A DNA stretch of 64,000 bases from Bog-1198 sp963727045 (GTDB taxonomy: Bacteria > Pseudomonadota > Gammaproteobacteria > Steroidobacterales > Steroidobacteraceae), in NCBI GenBank assembly GCA_963727045.1, contig CAVSES010000002.1:1612001-1676000 (forward strand). Reading direction: 5' to 3'. Below the pieces are notes generated by a model, which was given only the letters and a program-made list of their open reading frames with translations, searched no databases and was not told where the DNA came from. Made by a program: the position numbers and the translations under genes. This document shows positions 17,834 to 28,950 of the stretch, piece by piece. Positions within the stretch are counted from its first letter, which is position 1. Each line of letters starts with the position of its first letter.

Positions 17834-18460
17834 TCACGCACTCGCGTCGAGCCGCGCGCTCTGGAAGAGGTCGGCGCTTCGCCAGACATAGAGCGCGAGC
17901 AACGGGCTGATGCCGGTGCGCATGGCATGAGGTTCGTCCCTGGCGTGATGAATCGGCGTGCCCGGAGGGCGTTCCCGCCATATCGAATCGCCCTGCTGCC
18001 ATTCCGCCGTGCCGCTCAGCGGCAGGTATATTTCCTCGGCTTCGTGACGATGCCGCGGATAATGAGTCGAGGGACCCAGCATCAAGAGGCCGCACGCCAG
18101 GCGTTCGCTCGCGAGTGGCCCATTGCCGCCGGCGATTTCGCTCCACCCATAATTATCGAGGAACGAAGTGCCCAGATCGCGCGCCGTGTACGTTTGACGC
18201 CATTCGAGCGAAGGGGCTGCATGCGAGATTGCGGCCAGCAAATCGCCGGCGAATGCCGCGGTGTCGCCCATCATTTGCGGGAGCCATCGCAACACGGGCA
18301 GGGCGCGGCTTCTCACCGGGCGGTGTACGCAACCGGAAGGCCAATCCGCAAGAAACGGAGCGAGAAACGGCTGCTGCAGAGCTTCGAGCAGCTGTTTGAT
18401 TCGCGCCGCGAGGGCCGGCGCCGTGGTCATGCGGGGCATCTCAAGCATGTCGGTGATCAA
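17834..18460 (-). CDS. DMSP-lyase-like cupin protein
   Basis: This 208-residue protein has a C-terminal cupin with HYPRHRHEAEEIYLPLSG at about residue 133, giving the HxH...E metal triad, and a later HHARDEPHAM that supplies the fourth His. This spacing and the EIYLPLSGTAEW segment match the dimethylsulfoniopropionate lyase family (DddQ/DddL-like). Family members cleave DMSP to dimethylsulfide and acrylate, but many annotated members in non-marine bacteria are untested. No acrylate-utilisation genes flank it. It is divergent from the MATE exporter gene, 41 bp apart. Confidence 0.7.
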   Translation of the reverse strand: MITDMLEMPRMTTAPALAARIKQLLEALQQPFLAPFLADWPSGCVHRPVRSRALPVLRWLPQMMGDTAAFAGDLLAAISHAAPSLEWRQTYTARDLGTSFLDNYGWSEIAGGNGPLASERLACGLLMLGPSTHYPRHRHEAEEIYLPLSGTAEWQQGDSIWRERPPGTPIHHARDEPHAMRTGISPLLALYVWRSADLFQSARLDASA

Positions 18461-18501
18461 TTATACTGGCCCGCTGACGTTCGCGTGAGTTCGGAGAGCT
18501 C

Positions 18502-19899
18502 GTGGCACCCAAGTTCTCGTTGACCGAAGGATCGATTCCGCGGGCCTTGCTGGCCTTTTGCCTGCCCATTCTGTTCGGCAACGTCCTGCAATCGATCAAT
18601 GGGTCCGTCAACTCGGTTTGGGTGGGCAAGTTTCTGGGGGAAGCATCTCTTGCCGCGGTGGGAAACGCGAATGTCGTGATGTTCCTGCTGTTCGGCGTCT
18701 TGTTCGGCTTTTCGATGGCGTCGACCATCATGGTCGCGCAGTGCGTGGGCGCCAGGAACATTTCCGAGGCAAAACGCGTCGTCGGCACGGGGGCGGTGTT
18801 TTTTCTGGGCCTGTCGCTGGTCATGAGCTTGACCGGGTTCGTTCTGGCTCAAATGCTGGTCGCATGGCTCGGCACGCCGCCGGATTCGCTGCCGTTGGCG
18901 CTCACGTACATGCGCATCATATTCCTGGGTTTCCCGTTCATGGGCGGCATGTTTTTCCTCATGGCGGTGCTGCGGGGAGCCGGCGACTCCAGAACGCCTT
19001 TCGTCTATCTTTCAATGTCCGTGGCGCTCGACATCGGGCTTAATCCCCTGTTGATATTCGGCGTGGGTCCGTTTCCCCGCTTGGGGATAGCAGGCTCGGC
19101 GCTCTCGACGTTGATCGCACAGGGCTTGAGCTTCCTCGCGTTGGTGGCGCACTTGTATCGAACCCGGCACTTCTTGTGCATCCATCGCCAGGAGCTTCGG
19201 CTGTTCAAGGTCGATTGGTCGTTGATCCGCCTGCTCGTCACGAAGGGCATTCCCATGGGTCTGCAGATGTTCGTGATCTCTTCCACCATGATCGCCCTCA
19301 TCTCCCTGGTGAATCGCTTCGGCTCGCAGGAAACCGCGGCGTTCAATGCAGCCATGCAGCTCTGGAACTACGTCCAAATGCCGGCGATCGCGATAGGCGC
19401 CGCCGCGTCGTCGATGGCGGCGCAGAACGTGGGCGCCGGGAAATGGGACCGCGTGGGCTGGGTCGCGGCCACCGGCGTGCTGTTCAATTTTCTGATCGGC
19501 GGCTCGCTGATCGCCCTCGCTTTCTCCTTCAACCGGCATGTCTTGAGCCTGTTCCTGCCGGCCGGAAGCGCGGCATTGACCGAATCGGCGCATCTCAACG
19601 GCATCGTCATTTGGTCGTTTCTCTTTTTCGGCACATCGATTGTGCTGTACGGAGTCGTGCGGGCGACGGGGGCGGTGGTCCCGCCGCTCATCATGCTGGT
19701 CATTTCCCTGTGGCTGATCCGCGTCCCGTTCGCCTTCTCAATCCTGGATCGCTGGCATGCGGACGCGATCTGGTGGAGTTTTCCCATTTCATCCGTCATT
19801 TCCATGCTGATGGCCGTTACGTACTATCGCTTCGGCGGCTGGCGCAAGGTCCGCCTGGGAGTGGCAACGCGGCGAGCCGCCTCGCTGCCCGGCGTTTGA
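18502..19899 (+). CDS. MATE family efflux transporter
   Basis: This 465-residue, 12-helix exporter of the multidrug and toxic compound extrusion family opens with SIPRALLAFCLPILFGNVLQS and repeats the two-fold MATE plan (second half starting near VTKGIPMGLQMFVIS). MATE proteins export cationic compounds with Na+ or H+. The start is GTG 18502 with GGAGAG 6-9 bp upstream. The following GT9 gene begins 5 bp after its stop, so the two are likely cotranscribed. Substrate unknown. Confidence 0.9.
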   Translation: MAPKFSLTEGSIPRALLAFCLPILFGNVLQSINGSVNSVWVGKFLGEASLAAVGNANVVMFLLFGVLFGFSMASTIMVAQCVGARNISEAKRVVGTGAVFFLGLSLVMSLTGFVLAQMLVAWLGTPPDSLPLALTYMRIIFLGFPFMGGMFFLMAVLRGAGDSRTPFVYLSMSVALDIGLNPLLIFGVGPFPRLGIAGSALSTLIAQGLSFLALVAHLYRTRHFLCIHRQELRLFKVDWSLIRLLVTKGIPMGLQMFVISSTMIALISLVNRFGSQETAAFNAAMQLWNYVQMPAIAIGAAASSMAAQNVGAGKWDRVGWVAATGVLFNFLIGGSLIALAFSFNRHVLSLFLPAGSAALTESAHLNGIVIWSFLFFGTSIVLYGVVRATGAVVPPLIMLVISLWLIRVPFAFSILDRWHADAIWWSFPISSVISMLMAVTYYRFGGWRKVRLGVATRRAASLPGV

Positions 19900-19904
19900 A
19901 ACCG

Positions 19905-20999
19905 ATGGCCGCCGCCCCCGCGAAGTGTGAGCGACCGCTGGTCGTGCGCTGCGGAGCGTTCGGGGACATGGTGCTGTTGACCGCGTTGATCCGGATGCTC
20001 CACGCTCGATTCGGCTGCCCGGTGGATATCGTGACCTCGGGCTCCTGGAGTGAACCGCTTCTGCGAGGGCAGCCGGGGGTGGGCGAGGTTTGGAGTGTGC
20101 GCAGCCGCAAGACGCCGTACTGGCTCAGCCCCGATCAAAGATTCGTCGTGCGCCGCCTGCGCGCACGCGGAGCGGGCCCCACCTGGTTCTGCGACGGCAG
20201 CGATGCGGCGCGTCCGTTGCTGGCGCGGGCCGGAATTCCGGAGGAATTCATCGTCGACGTCAAGGACCATCCGCTATTGCGCGGCGAACATGCGGTCGAA
20301 CAATGGCGCCGCCTCGCACAGATCATGCCCTCGGCGATCGACGTGCCGCCGCTGGCCGCGGGGCGGGCGGTGCTCGAATCGCGCGACGCGGCATTCGCCG
20401 CGGTCGCACCGGGATGTCAACTGGACGTCAGCGACCAGCAGCGCCGGGACCTTGAAGCGTGGCTGCGCGAACGGGGGCTTGGGGAATCACCGTTGATCCT
20501 CGTTCAGGTGGGCAACAAGCGCACGATGCGGCGCGGCTTGCGCCGGCTGGCGGCCAACAACAAATACTGGCCGAACGAGCGTTGGGCCGAGGTTCTGCGT
20601 GCCGTACGGCTGCAATGCCCGGATCACGCAATCGTGATGCTGGGCACCGGACCCGAGTATGCCCTGAACCAGGAAGTAGCTGCGCTGGCCGACGTCGCGC
20701 GGCTGAGCAATGCTGCCGACGATCTGCCCATTCCGCGGCTCATTGCGCTGTTGGCCCGCGCCGCCGGGCTGATTTCGGTCGATTCGGGACCTGCGCACGC
20801 CGCCGCGGCGGTCGGCTGTCCGCTCGTCGTGCTGTTCGGCAAGGCGTTGCCATCGTTGTACAGGCCATGGGGGACGGCTGGAGCGGACGTCAAGGTCCTA
20901 TGCGGCCAAATGGCGGGCGAGCCGGACATGCTCGGAATCGAACCGCGCAGCGTAATCGAGGCATGGTCGAGCCTCAAATTGCGCCCGCGCGACGCATGA
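19905..20999 (+). CDS. Glycosyltransferase family 9 (heptosyltransferase-like)
   Basis: This 364-residue GT-B protein shows the GT9/heptosyltransferase pattern: LVVRCGAFGDMVLLTALIRML at the N-terminus, VQVGNKRTMRR near residue 200, and the donor-site segment LISVDSGPAHAAAAVGCPLVVLFG at about 290. GT9 enzymes transfer heptose or related sugars to lipopolysaccharide core on the cytosolic face. The open frame runs far upstream inside the MATE gene, but ATG 19905, 5 bp after the MATE stop, gives the correct family start. The specific sugar and acceptor are not deducible. Confidence 0.83.
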   Translation: MAAAPAKCERPLVVRCGAFGDMVLLTALIRMLHARFGCPVDIVTSGSWSEPLLRGQPGVGEVWSVRSRKTPYWLSPDQRFVVRRLRARGAGPTWFCDGSDAARPLLARAGIPEEFIVDVKDHPLLRGEHAVEQWRRLAQIMPSAIDVPPLAAGRAVLESRDAAFAAVAPGCQLDVSDQQRRDLEAWLRERGLGESPLILVQVGNKRTMRRGLRRLAANNKYWPNERWAEVLRAVRLQCPDHAIVMLGTGPEYALNQEVAALADVARLSNAADDLPIPRLIALLARAAGLISVDSGPAHAAAAVGCPLVVLFGKALPSLYRPWGTAGADVKVLCGQMAGEPDMLGIEPRSVIEAWSSLKLRPRDA

Positions 21000-21020
21000 A
21001 CGCACACGGAGCGCAAACCC

Positions 21021-22313
21021 CTACTGCGAATCCGGCTCCCGCGGCGGGTGCTCGGGCGCGCGCAACATGTCCTGGGTCACCAACACGACGCCGCGCTTGG
21101 TCACGAAGAAGCGCCTGCGGTCGGCCGCATGGTCCTGCCCGATCTGCGTGCCGTCCGGAATCACGCAGTTCTCATCGAGGATGCAGCGCGTGATCTTGCA
21201 GCGGCGGCCGATGGTCACTCCCGGCAGCAGCACGGAGCTCTCAATGGTGCTGCTGTCTTCGATACGCACGTCATTGGACAGCAGCGACTCCTTCACGTAC
21301 GCGCCCGAGATGATGCACCCGCCGGCCACCATGGAGTTCACCGCCATTCCGCGCCGCCCTTCCTCGTCCAGAACGAATTTTGCCGGAGGCTGCTGAGCCT
21401 GGTAGGTCCATATGGGCCATTGGTGATCGTATATGTTGAGTTCCGGATTGAGCGAAACCAGTTCCATGTTCGCTTCGTACAACGCGTCCACGTTGCCCAC
21501 GTCGCGCCAGTAATTCTGCGCGCGGGTTTCGACGTCGTGGAATGGATAGGCAAACACGCGCAGCCGCGCCAGAGCGGGCGGAATGATGTTCTTGCCGAAA
21601 TCGTGATTGCTGGCCTCATTTGCCGCATCGTCCGTCAGCATCTTCTCCAGGCGGTCCATGCCGATGACGTAGATGCCCATCGACGCCCGCGCCAAATTTT
21701 CCTGCCCGATGATGGGATCGGGATCCTGGGGCTTTTCCGCAAACTTCGTGATGCGATTGGTGTCGTCGGTGGTCATGATGCCGAATTCATTGGCACGCTC
21801 CAGCGGCACGTCCACCACTCCCACGGTGATGTCGGCCTCGCATTGCTCGTGGTAGGCGATCATCGGACCGTAGTCCATCTTATAGATGTGATCGCCCGCC
21901 AATATCAGCACGTGCGTCGGATGGTGCGACCGGATGAATTCCAAATTCTGGTATACCGAGTCGGCGGTGCCGCGATACCAGTGGGCGCCGATTTGCTGCT
22001 GCGCGGGGATCAGCTCCACGAACTCGCCGAGCTCGCCGCGCAGATAGCTCCACCCCCGTTGAATGTGCTGGATCAAGGACTGCGCCTTGTACTGCGTCAA
22101 CACCGCGATTTGACGAATGCCGGAATTGACGCAATTGGACAGGACAAAATCGATGATGCGAAATTTGCCGCCGAAGGGCGTCGCGGGTTTGCAGCGGTGC
22201 TGGGTGAGCGCCTTGAGCCGTTCGCCGCGCCCTCCCGCCATCACCACCGCTAGGGTGCCGCTCGTCAAGCGGCTGACGTAGCGTCCGGTGTTACGAGCGG
22301 CGTGTCGCATCAT
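21021..22313 (-). CDS. glgC: Glucose-1-phosphate adenylyltransferase (GlgC)
   Basis: This 430-residue enzyme makes ADP-glucose from ATP and glucose-1-phosphate, the committed step of glycogen synthesis. The nucleotide-binding loop VMAGGRGERLKALTQHR is at about residues 24-40, FGGKFRIIDFVLSNCVNSGI follows, and the ADP-glucose region ILAGDHIYKMDYG is at about 137. A C-terminal left-handed beta-helix (VLLPGVTIGRRCKITRCILD) carries the allosteric part. It is divergent from glgA with an 80 bp gap, so the two share a control region. The branching enzyme and phosphorylase genes are not in this window. Confidence 0.95.
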   Translation of the reverse strand: MMRHAARNTGRYVSRLTSGTLAVVMAGGRGERLKALTQHRCKPATPFGGKFRIIDFVLSNCVNSGIRQIAVLTQYKAQSLIQHIQRGWSYLRGELGEFVELIPAQQQIGAHWYRGTADSVYQNLEFIRSHHPTHVLILAGDHIYKMDYGPMIAYHEQCEADITVGVVDVPLERANEFGIMTTDDTNRITKFAEKPQDPDPIIGQENLARASMGIYVIGMDRLEKMLTDDAANEASNHDFGKNIIPPALARLRVFAYPFHDVETRAQNYWRDVGNVDALYEANMELVSLNPELNIYDHQWPIWTYQAQQPPAKFVLDEEGRRGMAVNSMVAGGCIISGAYVKESLLSNDVRIEDSSTIESSVLLPGVTIGRRCKITRCILDENCVIPDGTQIGQDHAADRRRFFVTKRGVVLVTQDMLRAPEHPPREPDSQ

Positions 22314-22393
22314 CGTCCCAGCCTGCCATACTCGGCAATCGACTGCACCTTTTCCCGCGGCGCCGCTCGCGCCTTTGATAAACTAGGAATCCC

Positions 22394-23854
22394 ATGTCGG
22401 CATTGAAGCTGTGCGTCCTGAGTTCCGAGATCTTGCCGTACGCCAAGACCGGGGGGCTCGCGGACGTCGCGGGCGCTTTGGTGCAGAATCTGCGCGCCCT
22501 GGGACACGACGTGCATGCCTTCATGCCTTTGTACCCCGCAGTCGGCGCGGCGCACCCGGAGCTGCAGCCGGTTCTCGGCGCGCAACACATTGCGATGACG
22601 ATCGGCGGCACCGAATACCGCTTCTCGGTTCAAACGGCCAGTTTCCCGGGCACCGATGTGGCGACGTATTTCATCGACTGTCCCGCCTTGTACGACCGTC
22701 CCAGTTTCTACACGACCGATCCGGACGAACACCGGCGCTTCCTGCTGTTCACGCGCGCGGCGCTCGAGACGTGCCGCCGACTCGAGATCGCCCCGGACAT
22801 CTTCCACTGCCACGATTGGCACACGGCATTCCTGCCCTTGTACTTGAAGACGCTCTACTCGTCGGATCCGCTGCTTTCCCGCGCGCGGACGGTGCTGACG
22901 ATCCATAACATCGGTTATCAGGGGGTCATGCCGGCTGCCGCGATCGGCGATCTGGGCCTTGCAGATGCGGCGGCGCTGCTGGACGCCGGGGATCTGGCGC
23001 ATGGCGTGATCAACTCGTTGAAAGTCGGCATAAGATTCGCCGATCGAGTGACGACCGTGAGCCCGACCTACGCGCTCGAGATTTGCCGGGAGCCGCTCGG
23101 CATGGGCATGCAGGACACCCTGCGCGCGCGCGGGGATCAGGTGGTCGGGATATTGAACGGCGTCGACTACCGCGATTGGGATCCGCGGCACGATCCGCAT
23201 TTGACTGCACATTTTGGGCCGCAGGACCTGAACGGCAAGCGGATCAACAAGGAAGTGCTGATCGATGCCATGCATCTTAAGATGCCGGTGTCGAATCCTC
23301 TGGTCGGGATGGTGACCCGGCTGGCTGAGCAGAAGGGCATCGATCTCCTGTTCGACGCGTTGCCGAGCCTATTGCAGGCGCGTGACTTTGCCTTGACGGT
23401 GCTCGGCAGCGGTGATCGCCCATACGCGGAATTTTTTGAGAACTTGTCGCAGCGCTTTCCGAGCCGTGTGGCGTTTCGCGGGGGATACGACGAATCGCTG
23501 GCTCATTTGATCGAGGCCGGCAGCGACATCTTTCTCATGCCGTCGCGCTATGAACCCTGCGGGTTGAATCAGATGTACAGTCTCCGTTACGGCACCATCC
23601 CGGTCGTGCGCAGGACCGGCGGACTTGCGGATTCGGTGCAGCATTTCGATCCCGTCGGCGGCTTGGGTACCGGGTGCGTGTTCAACGACTATGACGCCGC
23701 CGCGGTGAAGTGGGCCTTGGGCACCGCGCTCGACTGGTACGGCGACCCCAAGATCTGGCAGCACCTCATGCAGAACGCGATGGCGCAGGACTTCTCCTGG
23801 ACTCGGCAGATCGGCAAGTACGACTCGATGTACCGCCTGCTGCTCGGAACCTGA
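22394..23854 (+). CDS. glgA: Glycogen synthase (GlgA)
   Basis: This 486-residue GT5 enzyme extends alpha-1,4-glucan from ADP-glucose. KTGGLADVAGAL at about residues 18-29 is the ADP-glucose binding loop. HCHDWHTAFLPLYLK at about 138 and VTRLAEQKGIDLL at about 304 mark the two Rossmann domains, and MPSRYEPCGLNQMYSLRYGTIPVVR contains the catalytic E-x7-E region. ATG 22394 follows AGGA by 5 bp. It is divergent from glgC, so the pair forms a minimal glycogen synthesis locus. Confidence 0.95.
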   Translation: MSALKLCVLSSEILPYAKTGGLADVAGALVQNLRALGHDVHAFMPLYPAVGAAHPELQPVLGAQHIAMTIGGTEYRFSVQTASFPGTDVATYFIDCPALYDRPSFYTTDPDEHRRFLLFTRAALETCRRLEIAPDIFHCHDWHTAFLPLYLKTLYSSDPLLSRARTVLTIHNIGYQGVMPAAAIGDLGLADAAALLDAGDLAHGVINSLKVGIRFADRVTTVSPTYALEICREPLGMGMQDTLRARGDQVVGILNGVDYRDWDPRHDPHLTAHFGPQDLNGKRINKEVLIDAMHLKMPVSNPLVGMVTRLAEQKGIDLLFDALPSLLQARDFALTVLGSGDRPYAEFFENLSQRFPSRVAFRGGYDESLAHLIEAGSDIFLMPSRYEPCGLNQMYSLRYGTIPVVRRTGGLADSVQHFDPVGGLGTGCVFNDYDAAAVKWALGTALDWYGDPKIWQHLMQNAMAQDFSWTRQIGKYDSMYRLLLGT

Positions 23855-23880
23855 ATCCGGGGCGCGCCGCCCGCTTAAGT

Positions 23881-25674
23881 CTACGGCACGGGTTCCAGCA
23901 GTGCATAGCGACGGCCGTGGGGCAGGGAGTAGGTCTTCGCCAATCGAAGGCCGGCCGCCGCCGCCCACCCCGGCGCCGCAATCTCCCCGGCGGCCGCGGA
24001 GATTGGTTGGGGTCTGCCAAAGTAACGGGCGAGGCGCCCGGCTGCACGATTTTCAGGACCCGGCAATTGCGCGACGATCAGGCTCTGCGGTGATGACTTC
24101 GCGGCGGATTTCAGGATTTCAATGGCAGACGCGTCGATCGGACCCCGTATCAGACCAACCGTGGTTCGCACATACATGTCGATCACGGCCCGAGTAGTCT
24201 CATCCGGTGCGAACAGGATCAACGGTTTGCCGGCCGCGTCATGGCCCATCGCGCGCGCGATCAAGGAGAGATTCTGCCACGAGTCGACTTGTCGGTAGAC
24301 CTGCGATGCCGGCCCGACGAGCAGCGCGGAATAGGCCAGCAACAGCGCCCCCATTGCGCGCGGCACCTGGTCGCGCGCCGACGCCCACGCACGCAGCGCG
24401 AGCCATGCGGCGACAAGCAAACCGGCCGCGGAAACCAACACAAACTCTGCGTGCGAGTCCATCGTGTTCCAAGCGTCGCCGGCGATCAACCCCAGCGCTG
24501 CAATGAACGCCGCCGTTCCCAGCAGAAGCAGCGCCGAGGTGGCGCGCAGCGCGCGCAGGTCCCAGCGATCCGGTGCCGCCGAGATTTTCTGCGACCACCA
24601 GCCGAGCAACAGAGCGATTCCGGGAAGAGCAGGCGCGAAGTAAACGTTGCGGGCGGTCGCCGCAACCGACAAAACGGCCAGCGGCGGCAGCGAAGCGGCG
24701 AGCGCAAAGCGGACCGCCCGGCGGCCGCTGAACGAGGCCGTGCGCTCGAGCCACGCGCGGCGCAGGGCGGCGATGACCAACAAGGTCCACGGTACGAGGT
24801 AGAGCGGCAGCTCGATGAGGTACTTGCCGGGAGAATTGCGATGCGCGGCTGCGTATTGAAATTCATCCGGTGCGTCGATTCGTGTGAATCGGCCGACCAG
24901 GTTGTTCCAGAAGAAAACCTTTAGATGGGCGGCGCCGTCCGGTCCCACATAAACGAACCAGATCCAGGCGAATATCATCGCCGCCTGCAGAACGAGTCCC
25001 AGATATAGTTCCCAACGAAGAAGCTCACGCCAGCGTTTCTCCCATACGACCAAAGCGGCGATGGCCATCGCCGGCACCATCCACGCGACGGCGCTCTTGC
25101 TGAGAAAGCCCAACCCCAGGGCTGCATGCATCAAAAGGTAGCCGCGCAGGCGCTCCGCGCTGTTCGCAGCATAGAAGCCCTGATAGACGCCGAGGAGCGC
25201 GATCGATACGGTCGCGAGCAGCGGCGCGTCGGTGGCGAGCCAGATGGCCACCTGGTAAGAAAGCAGGAAAGTGCCGATGGCAGCCGTGCCCACCATCCCC
25301 GCGAAGGGTCCGGCCGCGCGCCGCGCCAGCAAGCCCACGCCGAGCGCGGTAATCATGGCGTACAGCAGGTTGGGCAGCCGCGCGGCCCAGCCAGCTTCGG
25401 AACCAAACATTTCCATGGGAACGGCCGCCAACCAATAGGTGAGCGGGGGCTTTTCGCAAAATGCCTCGCCGGCCAACAGTGGGACGGCTTTCGATTCCTG
25501 CCAGCTCATCCGCCAGGCGATGTCCGACTCGCGAGGCTCATCGGGCGTCCAATAGCCGCGCCCGAACATGCCCACGCACCATATCGACAGCAACGTCGCG
25601 CCAATCAATGCGGCCGGCGAGAGGTGGGGTCTCAACAAAGCAGTATACTTGGCGGCATACAAAGGAGAGCGCAT
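23881..25674 (-). CDS. ArnT-like GT39 family glycosyltransferase
   Basis: This 597-residue membrane protein has about 12 hydrophobic segments. The first periplasmic loop, GYWTPDEPRESDIAWRM, holds the DE-type catalytic acidic pair of GT39/GT83 enzymes (ArnT, protein mannosyltransferases), followed by CEKPPLTYWL. Members move a sugar from a polyprenyl-phosphate carrier to lipid A or protein. The first ATG (25674) overlaps the start codon of the divergent beta-oxidation gene and has no ribosome binding site, so TTG at 25638 or 25635 may be the true start. It ends 27 bp from the convergent glgA stop. The acceptor is unknown. Confidence 0.85.
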   Translation of the reverse strand: MRSPLYAAKYTALLRPHLSPAALIGATLLSIWCVGMFGRGYWTPDEPRESDIAWRMSWQESKAVPLLAGEAFCEKPPLTYWLAAVPMEMFGSEAGWAARLPNLLYAMITALGVGLLARRAAGPFAGMVGTAAIGTFLLSYQVAIWLATDAPLLATVSIALLGVYQGFYAANSAERLRGYLLMHAALGLGFLSKSAVAWMVPAMAIAALVVWEKRWRELLRWELYLGLVLQAAMIFAWIWFVYVGPDGAAHLKVFFWNNLVGRFTRIDAPDEFQYAAAHRNSPGKYLIELPLYLVPWTLLVIAALRRAWLERTASFSGRRAVRFALAASLPPLAVLSVAATARNVYFAPALPGIALLLGWWSQKISAAPDRWDLRALRATSALLLLGTAAFIAALGLIAGDAWNTMDSHAEFVLVSAAGLLVAAWLALRAWASARDQVPRAMGALLLAYSALLVGPASQVYRQVDSWQNLSLIARAMGHDAAGKPLILFAPDETTRAVIDMYVRTTVGLIRGPIDASAIEILKSAAKSSPQSLIVAQLPGPENRAAGRLARYFGRPQPISAAAGEIAAPGWAAAAGLRLAKTYSLPHGRRYALLEPVP

Positions 25675-27771
25675 GGCATTCGCTGACTATACTTCACAGG
25701 GCAACGTTGCCGTGATTACGCTGAAAAATCCACCGGTCAACGCCTTGAGCTGGGGGCTGCGCGCAGCGATAGCGGACGGCCTGGAGCGCGCAGCGAGCGA
25801 CGATGCGATCGGGGCGGTCGTCATCATCGGCTCCGGCGGTGCGTTTTGCGGTGGCGCCGACGTCGGCGAATTCGGACTGCCCGCCATGACCGCTAGCCCT
25901 TCCCTGGCGGATTTGTTTTCATTGATCGAGAACCTGCCCAAACCGGTGGTCGCGGCGATTAATGGACTTGCGCTGGGCGGAGGGCTGGAACTCGCCATGT
26001 CGTGTCATTACCGGATCTCAGCGGCAGGCGCGATGCTCGGATTGCCCGAGGTCAAGCTCGGTATTCTGCCGGGCGCCGGGGGCACGCAGCGGCTGCCGCG
26101 CCTGGTGGGCTTGGAGCGGGCGCTGAACATGATCGTCGGCGGCACTCCCGTCGTTGCCCGCGATGTGGCGAAGACCCGGTTGCTCGATTCCGTCGCCGGT
26201 GGCGAGGTATTGCCGGCTGCCCTCGCATTCGCCGGGCGCGTCATCGCCGAGAAGATGCCGCTCAAAAAGGCGCGGGATGTCGACATCGATTTTCCGAATG
26301 CCGAGGCATTCCTGGACTTCGCGCGCGGCGCGGTCGCGCCCCTGGCAAAGAACTATCCGGCACCGCTCAAATGCATCGACGCGGTCGAGGCGGCCGTTCG
26401 CAAGCCCTTTGACGAGGGAATGAAGATCGAGGGATCCCTGTTCATCGAGCTTTTGAACAGCTCCGAATCCAAGTCGTTGCGGCATGCATTCTTCGCGATG
26501 CGGGCGGCCGCCAAGATTCCGGATGTCCCGAGCAGCACCCCGTTGCGGCCGGTCAAATCGGTGGCTGTGATCGGCGCCGGCACCATGGGCGGCGGAATCG
26601 CGATGAATTTTGCCAATGCCGGCATCCCGGTCACGATGCTCGAGGCCAGCCAGGCTGCGCTGGACAAGGGCCTTGCCACCGTGAAGAAGAACTACGAGAA
26701 CACGTTGAAGAAAGGGCGCCTCACCCAGGACGAATTCGACAATCGGATCAAGCTGATCACGGGCACGCTGTCGTACGACGACGTCAAGAGCGCCGATCTC
26801 ATCATCGAGGCGGTATTTGAGGACATGCAGGTCAAGAAGCAGGTCTTCGAGAAGCTGGATGGGGTGGCGAAGAGCGGGGCGATTCTCGCTTCGAATACAT
26901 CCACCTTGGATTTGGACAAGATCGCGCAATTCACCCGGCGGCCCCAGGATGTGATCGGCCTGCACTTCTTCAGTCCGGCGAATGTCAGCAAGCTGCTCGA
27001 AATCGTGCGCGGCGCGAGCAGCGCCAGGGACGTGGTCGCCACCAGCATGGCGATATCCAAGCAAATCAAGAAGGTCGGCGTCATCTCCGGTGTGTGCGAC
27101 GGGTTCATCGGCAACCGCATGATGAACGCATATTTTCGCCAAATGGAGCTGTTGCTCGACATGGGAGCGCTGCCGCAGCAAATCGACAAGGCGATGGAGA
27201 AGTTCGGCTTTGCGATGGGCCCGTTCCGCGTCAGCGATCTCGCCGGAAACGACATTCTTTGGTACATCCGCAAACGCCTGTACATCGAGTATCCGGACCG
27301 CGTGTTCTCCAAGACTCCGGATCGCATCTGCGAACTCGGACGTTTCGGACAAAAGAGCGGTGCGGGATGGTACGACTACCAGCCCGGCGACCGTGCGGCG
27401 ATTCCTTCGGACATCGTTGCGAAGATCGTGCTGGAGGAGTCGGCACGCCTCGGTATCGCGCGGCGCAAGATCGGCGACGAGGAAATAATCCAGCGTGCGC
27501 TGTATTCTCTCATCAACGAGGGGGCGCGCATACTCGCCGAGGGAATCGCACTGCGCGCCTCGGATGTCGACGTCGTGTATCTGACGGGATACGGATTCCC
27601 CGATTTTCGAGGCGGTCCCCTCTTCTATGCCGATGAAGTCGGTTTGCCCAACATTCTGCGCACCATGCGCGAGTTCGCCAAGGGCTATCTGCCGGACGCA
27701 TGGCAGCCGGCGCCATTGCTCGAACAACTTGCCAAAGAAGGCAAGCCGATCTCCAGTTGGGGTAACCGATC

Positions 27772-27775
<4 letters not shown>
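25673..27775 (+). CDS. Bifunctional enoyl-CoA hydratase / 3-hydroxyacyl-CoA dehydrogenase (FadB/FadJ-like)
   Basis: This 700-residue multifunctional enzyme catalyses two middle steps of beta-oxidation. Residues 1-190 form a crotonase domain with GGGLELAMSCHYRIS and GLPEVKLGILPGAGGTQR, retaining the catalytic Glu pair. From about residue 296, VAVIGAGTMGGGIA binds NAD+, and LHFFSPANVSKLLEIVRG (about 429) carries the dehydrogenase His. GVCDGFIGNRMM starts the C-terminal dehydrogenase domain. ATG 25673 follows AAGGAG. It overlaps the thiolase gene downstream by 4 bp, giving a fadBA-type operon with the order hydratase/dehydrogenase first. Confidence 0.92.

Positions 27776-28946
<1,171 letters not shown>

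Positions 28947-28950
<4 letters not shown>

Noticed and set aside
26018..27727. 569-codon open frame antisense to the beta-oxidation gene
   Set aside because: The plus-strand product has full catalytic motifs over the same span, and the antisense product is Arg/Asp-rich with no recognisable fold.
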